This document shows, one piece after another, positions 47,624 to 57,632 of a stretch of DNA of 64,000 bases. The notes below the pieces were generated by a model. The model was not told the DNA's origin, searched no databases, and saw nothing but the letters and a program-made list of their open reading frames with translations. The stretch is from assembly GCA_018713255.1 (NCBI GenBank), contig DVFL01000029.1, forward strand, positions 104,517 through 168,516. Reading direction: 5' to 3'. The DNA comes from Candidatus Cottocaccamicrobium excrementipullorum. Its GTDB lineage: Bacteria > Bacillota > Clostridia > Lachnospirales > Lachnospiraceae. The translations under genes were made by a program, and so were the position numbers. Position 1 is the first letter of the stretch. Every line of letters begins with the position of its first letter.

Positions 47624-50600
47624 GTGGCCTTTACCCATTTGCACGTCCATACGGAGTACAGCCTGTTGGATGGCTCCAGTAAGATTAAGGAACTAGTGGC
47701 CAGGGCCAAGGAACTGGGGATGGACAGTCTGGCCATCACAGATCACGGGGTAATGTACGGCGTGATTGATTTTTACAAGGCCGCCAGGGAGGTGGGAATC
47801 AAGCCCATTATCGGCTGTGAAGTGTATGTGGCCCCAGGCTCCCGGTTTGACCGTGAAACGGTAAGCGGAGAAGACCGCTATTATCATCTGATTCTTCTGG
47901 CAGAAAACCACCAGGGGTATCAGAATTTGATGAAAATCGTGTCTAAAGGCTTTGTAGACGGATTTTATTATAAGCCGAGAGTGGATTATGAACTGCTGAG
48001 CCAGTACCATGAGGGGCTGATTTGTCTCAGCGCTTGTCTGGCGGGAGAAGTACAGCGGGATCTGGAAAGAGGACTTTACCAGGAGGCGAAAAAAGCGGCC
48101 CTCCATTATCAGGAGATTTTCGGAGAAGGAAATTTTTTCCTTGAGCTTCAAGATCACGGGATTCCTGCCCAGCGCCTGGTGAACCAGGGGCTGATGCGGA
48201 TGAGCCGCGAGCTGTCCATTCCCCTTGTGGCAACGAACGACGCCCACTATATTTATGCCGAGGATGCCAAGGCTCATGATATTCTGCTGTGTATTCAGAC
48301 GGGAAAAAAGGTTACTGATGAAAATCGGTTAAAGTACGAAGGCGGGCAGTATTATCTGAAATCTGAGGAGGAAATGCGCCGGCTTTTCCCGTATGCGCCG
48401 GAAGCTTTGGATAATACGGCCAAAATTGCAGAGCGGTGCAATGTGGAGATTGAATTCGGCGTAACTAAGCTGCCGGAATTTAAGGTGCCGGAAGGAGAAA
48501 CCTCCTGGTCATATTTAAACCGTCTCTGCCTGGAAGGGCTGAAGCGCCGTTATCCGGAAGACGACGGCACGCTGAAAGCCAGATTGGATTATGAGCTGGA
48601 TGTGATCCATACCATGGGCTATGTGGATTATTTCTTGATTGTGTGGGATTTTATCCATTTTGCCCGTTCTCAGGGCATCCCCGTGGGGCCGGGAAGAGGA
48701 TCGGCAGCGGGAAGCATTGTGGCCTACTGTCTGGAAATCACCAATATTGATCCGATCCGCTATGATCTTTTATTTGAGCGGTTTTTAAATCCGGAGAGAG
48801 TGTCCATGCCGGATATTGATATTGATTTCTGCTTCGAACGGCGCCAGGAAGTTATTGATTATGTGGTCAGAAAGTACGGCAAGGATCAGGTGGTACAGAT
48901 CGTCACCTTCGGTACACTGGCAGCCAAGGGGGTAATCCGGGATGTGGGTCGGGCGCTGGATATGCCCTACGCTCAGTGTGACGCTATTGCCAAAATGGTG
49001 CCCAATGATCTGGGAATGACGCTGGATCGGGCGCTGAAGGAAAGCCCGGATCTGCGGAATGCCTACAACAATGACCCTCAGGTGAAATATTTGATTGATA
49101 TGTCCAAGCGTCTGGAGGGGCTTCCGCGCCATACTTCCATGCACGCTGCCGGTGTGGTAATCAGCCGGACTTCTGTGGATGAATACGTTCCCTTAAGCCG
49201 GGCGGCAGACGGAACCATCACCACCCAGTTTACCATGACTACTCTGGAAGAACTGGGACTTTTAAAGATGGACTTCCTGGGATTAAGAACGTTGACGGTG
49301 ATCAGCAATGCCGTGGACCAGGTGGAGAAAAATTACGGCGTTAAGCTGGATATGGATCATATTGATTATGATGACAAGCAGGTGCTGGATTCCATTGGAA
49401 CGGGAAAAACAGAAGGCGTGTTCCAGTTAGAAAGCAGCGGCATGAAGAGCTTCATGAAGGAGCTGAAACCAGAGAATCTGGAGGATATTATCGCCGGAAT
49501 TTCCTTGTACCGTCCAGGGCCGATGGACTTTATTCCCAAATACTTGAAGGGAAAGAATGACCGCAGCGCGATTACTTATGATTGTCCTCAGCTGGAGCAT
49601 ATTTTAGGTCCCACTTACGGATGTATCGTATATCAGGAGCAGGTAATGCAGATTGTCCGGGATCTTGCCGGATATACCATGGGCCGAAGCGATCTGGTAC
49701 GCCGGGCAATGTCCAAAAAGAAGGCCGCGGTGATGAAGAAGGAACGGCAGAATTTCGTTTACGGCAATCCGGAAGAAGGAGTAAAGGGCTGTATTGCCAA
49801 CGGTATTGATGAAAAAACGGCCAACACCATCTACGATGAGATGATAGATTTTGCAAAATATGCTTTTAACAAATCTCATGCAGCCTGCTATGCGGTGGTG
49901 GCCTACCAGACCGCCTATTTAAAATATTATTATCCCCAGGAGTTTATGGCGGCCTTAATGACCTCGGTAATGGATAATGCAGGAAAAACGGCAGAGTATA
50001 TTCTTACTTGCCGGCAGATGGGCATCTCTATTCTGCCCCCGGACATCAACGAGGGAGAGAGCGGATTTTCTGTGTCAGGAAAGGCCATTCGTTATGGGCT
50101 TTCTGCCATTAAAAGCGTTGGAACCTCTGTGGTAGATGCGATTGTGGCGGAACGGCGGCAGAACGGTTTATTCACTTCACTGGAAGATTTTGTGGAACGG
50201 ATGACCAACAAGGAGGCCAACCGGAAAACCCTGGAGAACTTTATTAAGTCCGGGGCCATGGATTCTCTTCCTGGAAACCGCCGGCAGAAGATGATGATTG
50301 CGCCGGAACTTTTGGAACAGAAGAACAAGGAAAAGAAAACAGCCATGGCTGGCCAGATGAGTCTTTTTGATTTTGCCGATGAAGAGTCGAAAAAGGATTT
50401 TCAGATTACGATGCCGAATGTACCGGAATACCCTAAGGAACAGATTCTGGCCTTTGAAAAGGAAACGCTGGGGATTTATGTCAGCGGCCATCCCATGGAC
50501 GCCTACGAATCGATGTGGCGGAAGAATATTACTGCCACCACTGCAGATTTTGTGGTGGACGAGGAGACGGACCAGGCTGCGGTGGTGGATAATTCTATTG

Positions 50601-51106
50601 TGACCATCGGAGGAATGGTGGCAGGAAAGGTGGTAAAAACCACAAGACAGAACCAGATGATGGCTTTTGTCACCATTGAAGACATGCTGGGATCAGTGGA
50701 GGTTTTGGTGTTCCCGAAGATTTACGAAAGCCGGAGGGAGCTGTTCGAGCAGGATGAAAAGCTGTTTATCCAGGGCAGGGTATCTATCGGCGATGATCCG
50801 GTGGGAAAGCTGATCTGCGAGCGGGTAATTCCCTTCCGGGATGTGCCCAGGGAATTATGGCTTCAGTATGCAGATCTGGACAGCTATCGCCGGGGAGAAA
50901 AAGAGTTGATGGATCTCCTTCGGGAGAAGGAAGGCCGGGACACGGTGGTGATTTATCTTAAAAAAGAAAAGGCAAAGAAAGTACTTCCAGCGAACTGGAG
51001 GGTGACAGCGGATCAGGATTTGTTGGATAAGTTGACGAAAAAACTTAGTGAAAAAAATGTCAAGCTAGTAGAAAAAGGTATTGAAATGCAGAGGAAAATG
51101 ATATAA
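47624..51106 (+). CDS. dnaE: DNA polymerase III subunit alpha, DnaE1 type
   Basis: 1160 aa; PHP domain HLHVHTEYSLLDGSSKI, polymerase PDIDIDF, C-terminal OB fold. Confidence 0.97.
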   Translation: MAFTHLHVHTEYSLLDGSSKIKELVARAKELGMDSLAITDHGVMYGVIDFYKAAREVGIKPIIGCEVYVAPGSRFDRETVSGEDRYYHLILLAENHQGYQNLMKIVSKGFVDGFYYKPRVDYELLSQYHEGLICLSACLAGEVQRDLERGLYQEAKKAALHYQEIFGEGNFFLELQDHGIPAQRLVNQGLMRMSRELSIPLVATNDAHYIYAEDAKAHDILLCIQTGKKVTDENRLKYEGGQYYLKSEEEMRRLFPYAPEALDNTAKIAERCNVEIEFGVTKLPEFKVPEGETSWSYLNRLCLEGLKRRYPEDDGTLKARLDYELDVIHTMGYVDYFLIVWDFIHFARSQGIPVGPGRGSAAGSIVAYCLEITNIDPIRYDLLFERFLNPERVSMPDIDIDFCFERRQEVIDYVVRKYGKDQVVQIVTFGTLAAKGVIRDVGRALDMPYAQCDAIAKMVPNDLGMTLDRALKESPDLRNAYNNDPQVKYLIDMSKRLEGLPRHTSMHAAGVVISRTSVDEYVPLSRAADGTITTQFTMTTLEELGLLKMDFLGLRTLTVISNAVDQVEKNYGVKLDMDHIDYDDKQVLDSIGTGKTEGVFQLESSGMKSFMKELKPENLEDIIAGISLYRPGPMDFIPKYLKGKNDRSAITYDCPQLEHILGPTYGCIVYQEQVMQIVRDLAGYTMGRSDLVRRAMSKKKAAVMKKERQNFVYGNPEEGVKGCIANGIDEKTANTIYDEMIDFAKYAFNKSHAACYAVVAYQTAYLKYYYPQEFMAALMTSVMDNAGKTAEYILTCRQMGISILPPDINEGESGFSVSGKAIRYGLSAIKSVGTSVVDAIVAERRQNGLFTSLEDFVERMTNKEANRKTLENFIKSGAMDSLPGNRRQKMMIAPELLEQKNKEKKTAMAGQMSLFDFADEESKKDFQITMPNVPEYPKEQILAFEKETLGIYVSGHPMDAYESMWRKNITATTADFVVDEETDQAAVVDNSIVTIGGMVAGKVVKTTRQNQMMAFVTIEDMLGSVEVLVFPKIYESRRELFEQDEKLFIQGRVSIGDDPVGKLICERVIPFRDVPRELWLQYADLDSYRRGEKELMDLLREKEGRDTVVIYLKKEKAKKVLPANWRVTADQDLLDKLTKKLSEKNVKLVEKGIEMQRKMI

Positions 51107-51221
51107 GATAATCATGTACCGCAGTTCAGCGGCTGATCAAGTAGATCACAGCAAAGTGAAATTCCATTGGCGGAGGCTGGTGGAGGGTTCACATAGATTC
51201 TCACTTCAGGAGGTTAAAGCT

Positions 51222-52196
51222 ATGGCAAAGGCAGTAAAAACGATTGGCGTGTTAACCAGCGGCGGCGATGCGCCGGGGATGAACGCGGCAATTCGCGGCG
51301 TGGTCCGCACTGCGATTCACCAGGGATTAAAGGTGAAGGGCATTATGAGAGGATACGCAGGACTTCTTCAGGAAGAAATCGTGGATATGGACAGCACCAG
51401 CGTATCAGATATTATTCATCGTGGCGGAACCATACTTTACACTGCCAGATGTATGGAGTTTACTACCCCGGAAGGTCAGGAGCAGGGGGCGGAGATCTGC
51501 CGCAAGCATGGGATTGACGGCATTGTAGTAATCGGAGGAGACGGTTCCTTCCGAGGTGCAGGAAAGCTTGCCGCTCTGGGCATCAACACTATCGGCGTCC
51601 CTGGAACCATCGATCTGGACATTGCCTGTACAGATTATACCATTGGATTTGATACGGCAGTGAATACCGCCATGGAGGCCATTGATAAGGTAAGAGATAC
51701 CTCCACTTCCCATGAGCGCTGCTCCATTATTGAGGTAATGGGAAGAAACGCCGGTTATATCGCATTATGGTGCGGTATTGCTAACGGCGCAGAAGATATT
51801 CTTCTTCCTGAGCGCTATGACGGAGACGAACAGGCGCTGATCAACCGGATTATTGATAACCGGAAGAGAGGAAAGAAGCACAATATTATCATTAACGCAG
51901 AGGGCATCGGCCATTCTGCTTCTATGGCCAGAAGAATCGAGGCGGCCACCGGCATTGAGACCAGGGCGACTATCTTAGGCCATATGCAGCGGGGCGGCAC
52001 TCCCACCTGCAAGGATCGTGTTTATGCCTCCATTATGGGTTCTAAGGCAGCTCTTCTTCTGGCAGAAGGCAAGAGCAATCGTCTGGTGGCTTATAAGCAC
52101 GGCGAGTATGTAGATTTTGATATTCAGGAAGCTCTGAATATGCAGAAAGATATTCCAGAGGATCAGTTCGAGATTGCTAAGATGCTGGTTCGCTGA
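51222..52196 (+). CDS. pfkA: 6-phosphofructokinase
   Basis: GVLTSGGDAPGMNAAIRG, VIGGDGSFRGA (ATP-type GGDGS), GTIDLDIACTDYTIGFDTA; start M at 51222 with SD caggagg. Confidence 0.96.
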   Translation: MAKAVKTIGVLTSGGDAPGMNAAIRGVVRTAIHQGLKVKGIMRGYAGLLQEEIVDMDSTSVSDIIHRGGTILYTARCMEFTTPEGQEQGAEICRKHGIDGIVVIGGDGSFRGAGKLAALGINTIGVPGTIDLDIACTDYTIGFDTAVNTAMEAIDKVRDTSTSHERCSIIEVMGRNAGYIALWCGIANGAEDILLPERYDGDEQALINRIIDNRKRGKKHNIIINAEGIGHSASMARRIEAATGIETRATILGHMQRGGTPTCKDRVYASIMGSKAALLLAEGKSNRLVAYKHGEYVDFDIQEALNMQKDIPEDQFEIAKMLVR

Positions 52197-52235
52197 TTGG
52201 AGCATCAGAGGAATCTGAGGAAGATGATTAAAACA

Positions 52236-52271
52236 AGGAGGAAGACTCAGGAAAGGGTCTTCTTCCTTTTT
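52236..52271 (+). terminator. Rho-independent terminator
   Basis: aggaggaagac tcaggaaagg gtcttcttcctttttt-type hairpin with T run. Confidence 0.75.
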
Positions 52272-52278
52272 CGCTGTA

Positions 52279-52324
52279 TTGCGAAGTATCCATAAAAATG
52301 TGCCGGTAATGAGTGTTGCCGGAT
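52279..52324 (+). repeat. Intergenic repeat copy A (46 bp)
   Basis: ttgcgaagtatccataaaaatgtgccggtaatgagtgttgccggat; ungapped 34/46 match to copy B at 56330. Confidence 0.55.
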
Positions 52325-52342
52325 GAACGACAGGAGTATAAT

Positions 52343-52753
52343 ATGGAAGAAAAAAAACAAAAAGATAGAGAGCCGGAAGAGACGGTAGTACTCTGCGGCG
52401 CCAATTCCTACCGGCAGAAATACTATTTTAATGAAAAGTTTAACCGCCTTCCCGAGTCAATCCGCCAGGAACTGCAGATTATGTGCGTTATGTTTACCGA
52501 GGATATTGGCGGTGTGCTGATTCTGGAGTTTACTCCTGACGGCAGCCTGGAATTTAAAGTAGAAGCTGACGATAATGATTATCTTTTTGATGAGATCGGC
52601 AGCGGGCTGAAAATCAGACAGTACCAGAGAGAAAAAAGAGAACTGCTGGAAGGGTTGGAAATGTATTACCGCATTGCCTTTTTGGGAATGAGCAGCAGTG
52701 AAGCTTTAGCAGCTGCCGGACTGTCAGAGGGTGAGGACCAGGATGAAGCTTAA
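52343..52753 (+). CDS. DUF6145-like protein
   Basis: MEEKKQKDREPEETVVLCGANSYRQKYYFNEKFNRLPESIRQELQIMCVMFTEDIGGVLILEF; upstream of and overlapping dusB. Confidence 0.65.
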   Translation: MEEKKQKDREPEETVVLCGANSYRQKYYFNEKFNRLPESIRQELQIMCVMFTEDIGGVLILEFTPDGSLEFKVEADDNDYLFDEIGSGLKIRQYQREKRELLEGLEMYYRIAFLGMSSSEALAAAGLSEGEDQDEA

Positions 52754-53717
52754 AATTGGAAATGTGGTGTTGGACAATAATCTGATCCTTGCTCCTATGG
52801 CTGGAGTGACGGATCTGCCTTACCGGCTGATCTGCAGGGAAATGGGATGTGGAATGGTGGTGACGGAAATGGTCAGCGCCAAAGCCATATTATATCGGAA
52901 CAAAAATACCAAGGCTCTTCTTGAAGTAAAAGAAGAAGAACGTCCGGCGGCGGTTCAGCTTTTTGGATCGGATCCGGATATTCTGGGAGAAATCGCAGCA
53001 CAGATCGAGGAAGGCCCTTATGATATGATTGATCTGAACATGGGCTGTCCCGTTCCCAAGATTGTGAATAACGGAGAGGGATCTGCATTGATGAAGGATC
53101 CTAAAAAGGTGGAGAAAATTCTTTCTTCCATGGTCCGCCATGTGAAAAAGCCGGTGACCGTAAAGTTTCGAAAGGGCTTTACCGAGGAGACGGCAAATGC
53201 AGTGGAAATTGCGCGGATTGCTGAAAGCTGCGGAGTCGCGGCAGTAGCAGTACATGGAAGAACCAGAGAACAGTATTATTCCGGCAAAGCAGACTGGAAG
53301 ATTATCCACCAGGTAAAGGAAGCGGTAAAGATTCCCGTTATTGGAAATGGAGATGTGTTTAAGCCGGAGGATGCGAAGAGGATGTTGGATGAAACGGGCT
53401 GCGATGGGGTGATGATTGCACGAGGAGCTAAGGGAAATCCCTGGATCTTTAAGCGAACCGCCCATTATCTGGAGACGGGAGAACTGCTTCCCGGTCCGGA
53501 TGTGGAAGAAATCAAAGCCATGATTCTGCGCCATGGAAAGCTTTTAGTTCAATATAAGGGAGAGAAAACGGCTATGCGGGAGATGCGCAAGCATATGGCC
53601 TGGTATACGGCGGGACTGCCCCACTCGGCGTCTCTTCGCAATGAAATCAACCAGGTTGAGACGCTGCAGGAGATGGGTCAACTTTTGGAAAGCCGGTTGA
53701 CAATCAAAGGACTTTAA
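52743..53717 (+). CDS. dusB: tRNA-dihydrouridine synthase (DusB type)
   Basis: LAPMAGVTDLPYRLICREMG, DLNMGCPVPKIVNNGEGSALM, HGRTREQYYSGKADW. Confidence 0.95.
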   Translation: MKLKIGNVVLDNNLILAPMAGVTDLPYRLICREMGCGMVVTEMVSAKAILYRNKNTKALLEVKEEERPAAVQLFGSDPDILGEIAAQIEEGPYDMIDLNMGCPVPKIVNNGEGSALMKDPKKVEKILSSMVRHVKKPVTVKFRKGFTEETANAVEIARIAESCGVAAVAVHGRTREQYYSGKADWKIIHQVKEAVKIPVIGNGDVFKPEDAKRMLDETGCDGVMIARGAKGNPWIFKRTAHYLETGELLPGPDVEEIKAMILRHGKLLVQYKGEKTAMREMRKHMAWYTAGLPHSASLRNEINQVETLQEMGQLLESRLTIKGL

Positions 53718-53784
53718 GCTATAATACGATGAATGCAGGCGGGGAGTCGCTGGCGGTAGTATTAATTAAGGAAGGTATTTTGAA

Positions 53785-54270
53785 ATGGCAGAGAAAAAAA
53801 ACATTTTAACTTACGCTGGTTTGAAGCAGTACGAAAATGAACTGCATAACTTAAAGGTATTTAAAAGACAGGAAGTTGCACAGAAGATCAAAGAAGCCAG
53901 AGAGCAGGGGGACCTTTCTGAGAACGCAGAGTACGATGCTGCCAAGGATGAGCAGAGAGATATTGAACTTCGGATCGAAGAACTGGAAAAGCTGCTGAAG
54001 AACGCAGAAGTTGTAGTTGAGGACGAAGTTGATTTGGATAAAATCAGTATCGGATGCCTGGTAAAGGTGTACGATCTGGAATTTGCAGAGGAGATGGAGT
54101 TTAAGATCGTAGGTTCCACTGAGGCGAACAGCCTTCAGGGCCGCATCTCCAATGAGTCTCCCGTAGGCCATGCCCTTTTGGGAAAGAAGGTAGGCGACGT
54201 GGTAACAGTAGAAACCCAGATGGGAGAGATCCAGTATAAGGTTCTGGACATTCAGCGGGTTAAGGACTGA
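53785..54270 (+). CDS. greA: Transcription elongation factor GreA
   Basis: N-terminal coiled coil with AREQGDLSENAEYDAAKDEQ, C-terminal domain SPVGHALLGKKVGDVV. Confidence 0.96.
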   Translation: MAEKKNILTYAGLKQYENELHNLKVFKRQEVAQKIKEAREQGDLSENAEYDAAKDEQRDIELRIEELEKLLKNAEVVVEDEVDLDKISIGCLVKVYDLEFAEEMEFKIVGSTEANSLQGRISNESPVGHALLGKKVGDVVTVETQMGEIQYKVLDIQRVKD

Positions 54271-54315
54271 TTGCTGCAAGAGACATCCAGAACAGAAATT
54301 GAGTGAGATGAAGGA

Positions 54316-56259
54316 GTGGAAAAAGTGGCAGGAGAAAACCAGAATCAGAGGAAGGCTCAGGAGGATTTAAACCATGTGCTTCAGGCTCGCCGGGATAAGC
54401 TGGCGGAGCTTCAGGCAGCAGGAAAAGATCCTTTCCTGATTACGAAATACGATGTAACGGTTCACAGCACGGATGTTAAGAACCATTATGAAGAGTACGA
54501 GGGGAAAGAAGTATCCCTGGCCGGCCGTATGATGTTTAAGCGGGTGATGGGCAAGGCTTCTTTCTGCAACGTGCAGGATAAGGAAGGCAGCATCCAGGTT
54601 TATGTGGCCCGGGACAGCATTGGCGAGGAGCCTTATAAAGAGTTCAAAAAGATGGACATTGGAGATATCGTGGGAGTAAAGGGCACGGTATTTACTACTA
54701 AGACGGGAGAAATTTCTGTTCATGCAGAAAGCGTTACCCTTCTGTCCAAGAGCCTTCAGGTTCTTCCTGAGAAATTCCATGGTCTTACGGACACGGATAT
54801 GCGTTATCGTCAGCGCTATGTAGATCTGATCATGAACGCAGACGTTAAGGAGACCTTCATTAAGCGGTCCAAGATTCTGGCGGCGATCCGCAAGTATTTG
54901 GGAAGCCAGGGCTTCATGGAAGTGGAGACGCCGATTCTGGTTTCCAACGCAGGCGGCGCAGCGGCCAGACCTTTTGAGACGCACTTTAATGCTTTGGATG
55001 AGGATTTTAAGCTGCGGATTTCTCTGGAGCTTTATTTAAAGCGCCTGATTGTAGGCGGTCTTGAACGGGTTTATGAGATCGGACGGGTATTCCGCAATGA
55101 GGGCTTGGATACCAGACATAACCCAGAATTTACTCTGATGGAGCTTTATCAGGCCTATACGGATTATCACGGCATGATGGATCTGACAGAGAATTTGTAT
55201 CGTTTCGTTGCTCAGGAAGTGCTGGGAACCACTACCATTGTTTATAATGGAGTGGAGATGGATCTTTCTAAGCCATTCCCTCGGATTACCATGGTAGATG
55301 CGGTAAAACAGTATGCAGGCGTGGATTTTAATGAGATTCATACCTTGGAGGAAGCCAGAGCGATTGCCAAGGAAAAGCATGTGGAATTTGAGGAGAGACA
55401 TAAAAAGGGCGATATCTTGAACCTGTTCTTCGAGGAATTTGTAGAGGAACATTTGATTCAGCCTACGTTTATTATGGATCATCCCATTGAGATTTCTCCT
55501 CTGACAAAGAAAAAGCCGGATAATCCTGAATATGTAGAGCGGTTCGAGTTCTTTATGAATGGCTGGGAGATGGCGAATGCTTACTCTGAGTTAAATGATC
55601 CCATTGACCAGAGAGAGCGGTTTAAGGCTCAGGAAGAGCTCTTCGCCCAGGGTGATGAGGAAGCTAATCACACTGACGAAGATTTCCTGAATGCTCTGGA
55701 AGTGGGCATGCCGCCGACGGGAGGCATCGGATTCGGCATTGACCGGATGTGCATGCTGCTGACCAATTCAGCAGCTATCCGCGATGTGCTGCTGTTCCCC
55801 ACCATGAAGTCATTGGATCCTAAGAAGGGAGAGACAAAGGCTGCAGAAGGCGGAGCGCAGGCTGCAGCGCCTAAGGTTCAGATTGACCTGTCTAAGGTAA
55901 AAGTGGAGCCTCTTTTCGCTGATATGGTGGATTTTGATACCTTTTCAAAGTCTGATTTCCGCGTGGTAAAGGTTAAGGCCTGCGAGGCGGTACCGAAGAG
56001 CAAAAAGCTTCTGAAATTCGTGCTGGATGACGGTTCAGGGCAGGACCGCGTGATTCTCAGCGGGATTCACGAGTATTATGAGCCGGAAGAGCTGGTGGGA
56101 AAGACCTGCATTGCGATTACTAATCTTCCGCCGAGAAAGATGATGGGAATTGATTCCTGCGGCATGTTGATTTCTGCCGTATATGAGTATGACGGCAGAG
56201 AAGGGCTGAATCTGCTGATGGTAGATGACGCCATTCCGGCAGGAGCAAAGCTATATTAA
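54316..56259 (+). CDS. lysS: Lysyl-tRNA synthetase (class II) with C-terminal tRNA-binding (MetRS-C/EMAP-like) domain
   Basis: 647 aa; LysRS motifs incl. [16 protein letters not shown]; extra C-terminal [45 protein letters not shown]...GMLISA. Confidence 0.95.
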   Translation: MEKVAGENQNQRKAQEDLNHVLQARRDKLAELQAAGKDPFLITKYDVTVHSTDVKNHYEEYEGKEVSLAGRMMFKRVMGKASFCNVQDKEGSIQVYVARDSIGEEPYKEFKKMDIGDIVGVKGTVFTTKTGEISVHAESVTLLSKSLQVLPEKFHGLTDTDMRYRQRYVDLIMNADVKETFIKRSKILAAIRKYLGSQGFMEVETPILVSNAGGAAARPFETHFNALDEDFKLRISLELYLKRLIVGGLERVYEIGRVFRNEGLDTRHNPEFTLMELYQAYTDYHGMMDLTENLYRFVAQEVLGTTTIVYNGVEMDLSKPFPRITMVDAVKQYAGVDFNEIHTLEEARAIAKEKHVEFEERHKKGDILNLFFEEFVEEHLIQPTFIMDHPIEISPLTKKKPDNPEYVERFEFFMNGWEMANAYSELNDPIDQRERFKAQEELFAQGDEEANHTDEDFLNALEVGMPPTGGIGFGIDRMCMLLTNSAAIRDVLLFPTMKSLDPKKGETKAAEGGAQAAAPKVQIDLSKVKVEPLFADMVDFDTFSKSDFRVVKVKACEAVPKSKKLLKFVLDDGSGQDRVILSGIHEYYEPEELVGKTCIAITNLPPRKMMGIDSCGMLISAVYEYDGREGLNLLMVDDAIPAGAKLY

Positions 56260-56284
56260 TCGATTCTATTTTGACCAATTAGAA

Positions 56285-56327
56285 AGAGCATGTTTTGAGA
56301 GGAAAACTTTCAAAGCATGCTCTTTTT
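56285..56327 (+). terminator. Rho-independent terminator
   Basis: agagcatgttttga ... tcaaagcatgctcttttt. Confidence 0.8.
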
Positions 56328-56329
56328 GA

Positions 56330-56375
56330 TTACGAAGTATCCAGCAAGACGCGCCAGTGACGCGTCTTGTCGGAT
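56330..56375 (+). repeat. Intergenic repeat copy B (46 bp) with 9-bp perfect stem
   Basis: ttacgaagtatccagcaagacgcgccagtgacgcgtcttgtcggat; caagacgcg/cgcgtcttg stem. Confidence 0.55.
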
Positions 56376-56555
56376 TAAAATTTCACTTGGCGCATGAAGG
56401 GAGCAGCCTGGAAAATGATGGTTGCAATCTCCAGGCTTTTAGGGGTTGGAAAATTGACAGATTGAAACAGAAAAGCAGTTATGGTAGAATTAGAAAAAGA
56501 TGGGAGAGGGAAAGACGCCGCAAACGGGGCAATGAGGTGTTTAGGAGACAAAAAC

Positions 56556-57560
56556 ATGAAGAAAAAGATTGTATTTTCATTAGTTTGCTGTGTGCTGCTG
56601 GGAGCAGCCGGGTGTTTGGCATTTCAGAGGGCTGAAGCAGCAGGACAGGGAAAGGCTGTGGATTATTCTCTGGAGAATTCCTGGGCATATTTTGAAAATG
56701 GGGAGGATGGACGGGAAGCAGACGTGTTTTTCATCTGTCCCACCGTTTATGGAGGATCGGCGGAAGCGCCTAATCTGTCCCTTGAGGATGAGGAGACGAA
56801 AGAATCCTTTCTGGGGGCCATTAACATGGAAAAAGGAATCTACGATGAAGACTGCCGCTTTTTCGCTCCTTACTATCGGCAGATTGGATTGTCTGTCTAC
56901 GAGCTTTCAGATCAGGAACAGGAAAAATACCTGGAAACAGCTTATGAAGATGTGGAAGACGCTTTTCAGTATTACTATGATCATGAGAATGAAGGGCGTC
57001 CTATTGTACTGGCCGGGTTTTCTCAGGGAGCGGAGCTTTGCTTAAAGCTTTTGGAGGAGTGCTTTGATCAGGAGGAACTGGATAGACAGCTGGTTGCCTG
57101 CTATGCCATTGGCTGGAGAGTGACGGAGGAGGATCTGAAAGAACATCCTTATCTGGAATTTGCCCAGGGGGAAACAGACACAGGGGTGATTGTGGCCTTT
57201 AACAGCGAGGCGGAGGAAATTCATGATTCTCTGATGATTCCTGCCGGCACCAAAACCTTGGCCATTAATCCCTTAAACTGGAAAACTGACGGCACACCGG
57301 CAGATAAGAGTTTAAATCTGGGAGCGTGCTTTACGGATTACAGCGGGCAGATTGTGACAGAAATTCCGCAGCTGACAGGCGCATATATTGATGAGGAGAG
57401 GGGCGCCTTGAAGGTAACAGATGTGACGCCCCAGGAGTATCCAGCGGGCCTTTCTTTGTTTGAGGACGGAATTTATCATCTTTATGATTATCAGTTTTTT
57501 TACCGGAATCTTCAGGACAATGTGCACAGGCGGGTGGAGGCTTATCTGGAGAACAGGTAA
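56556..57560 (+). CDS. DUF3089 domain-containing secreted protein (alpha/beta-hydrolase-like)
   Basis: Signal peptide; DVFFICPTVYGG, IVLAGFSQGAELCLKLLEE (GxSxG). Confidence 0.85.
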   Translation: MKKKIVFSLVCCVLLGAAGCLAFQRAEAAGQGKAVDYSLENSWAYFENGEDGREADVFFICPTVYGGSAEAPNLSLEDEETKESFLGAINMEKGIYDEDCRFFAPYYRQIGLSVYELSDQEQEKYLETAYEDVEDAFQYYYDHENEGRPIVLAGFSQGAELCLKLLEECFDQEELDRQLVACYAIGWRVTEEDLKEHPYLEFAQGETDTGVIVAFNSEAEEIHDSLMIPAGTKTLAINPLNWKTDGTPADKSLNLGACFTDYSGQIVTEIPQLTGAYIDEERGALKVTDVTPQEYPAGLSLFEDGIYHLYDYQFFYRNLQDNVHRRVEAYLENR

Positions 57561-57632
57561 GAATGCTGGAGAAGCCGGAGGCTGTTTTTGACGCAGAAAA
57601 ATATTGAATGAACTTAGAAGGAGGACGGTAAG

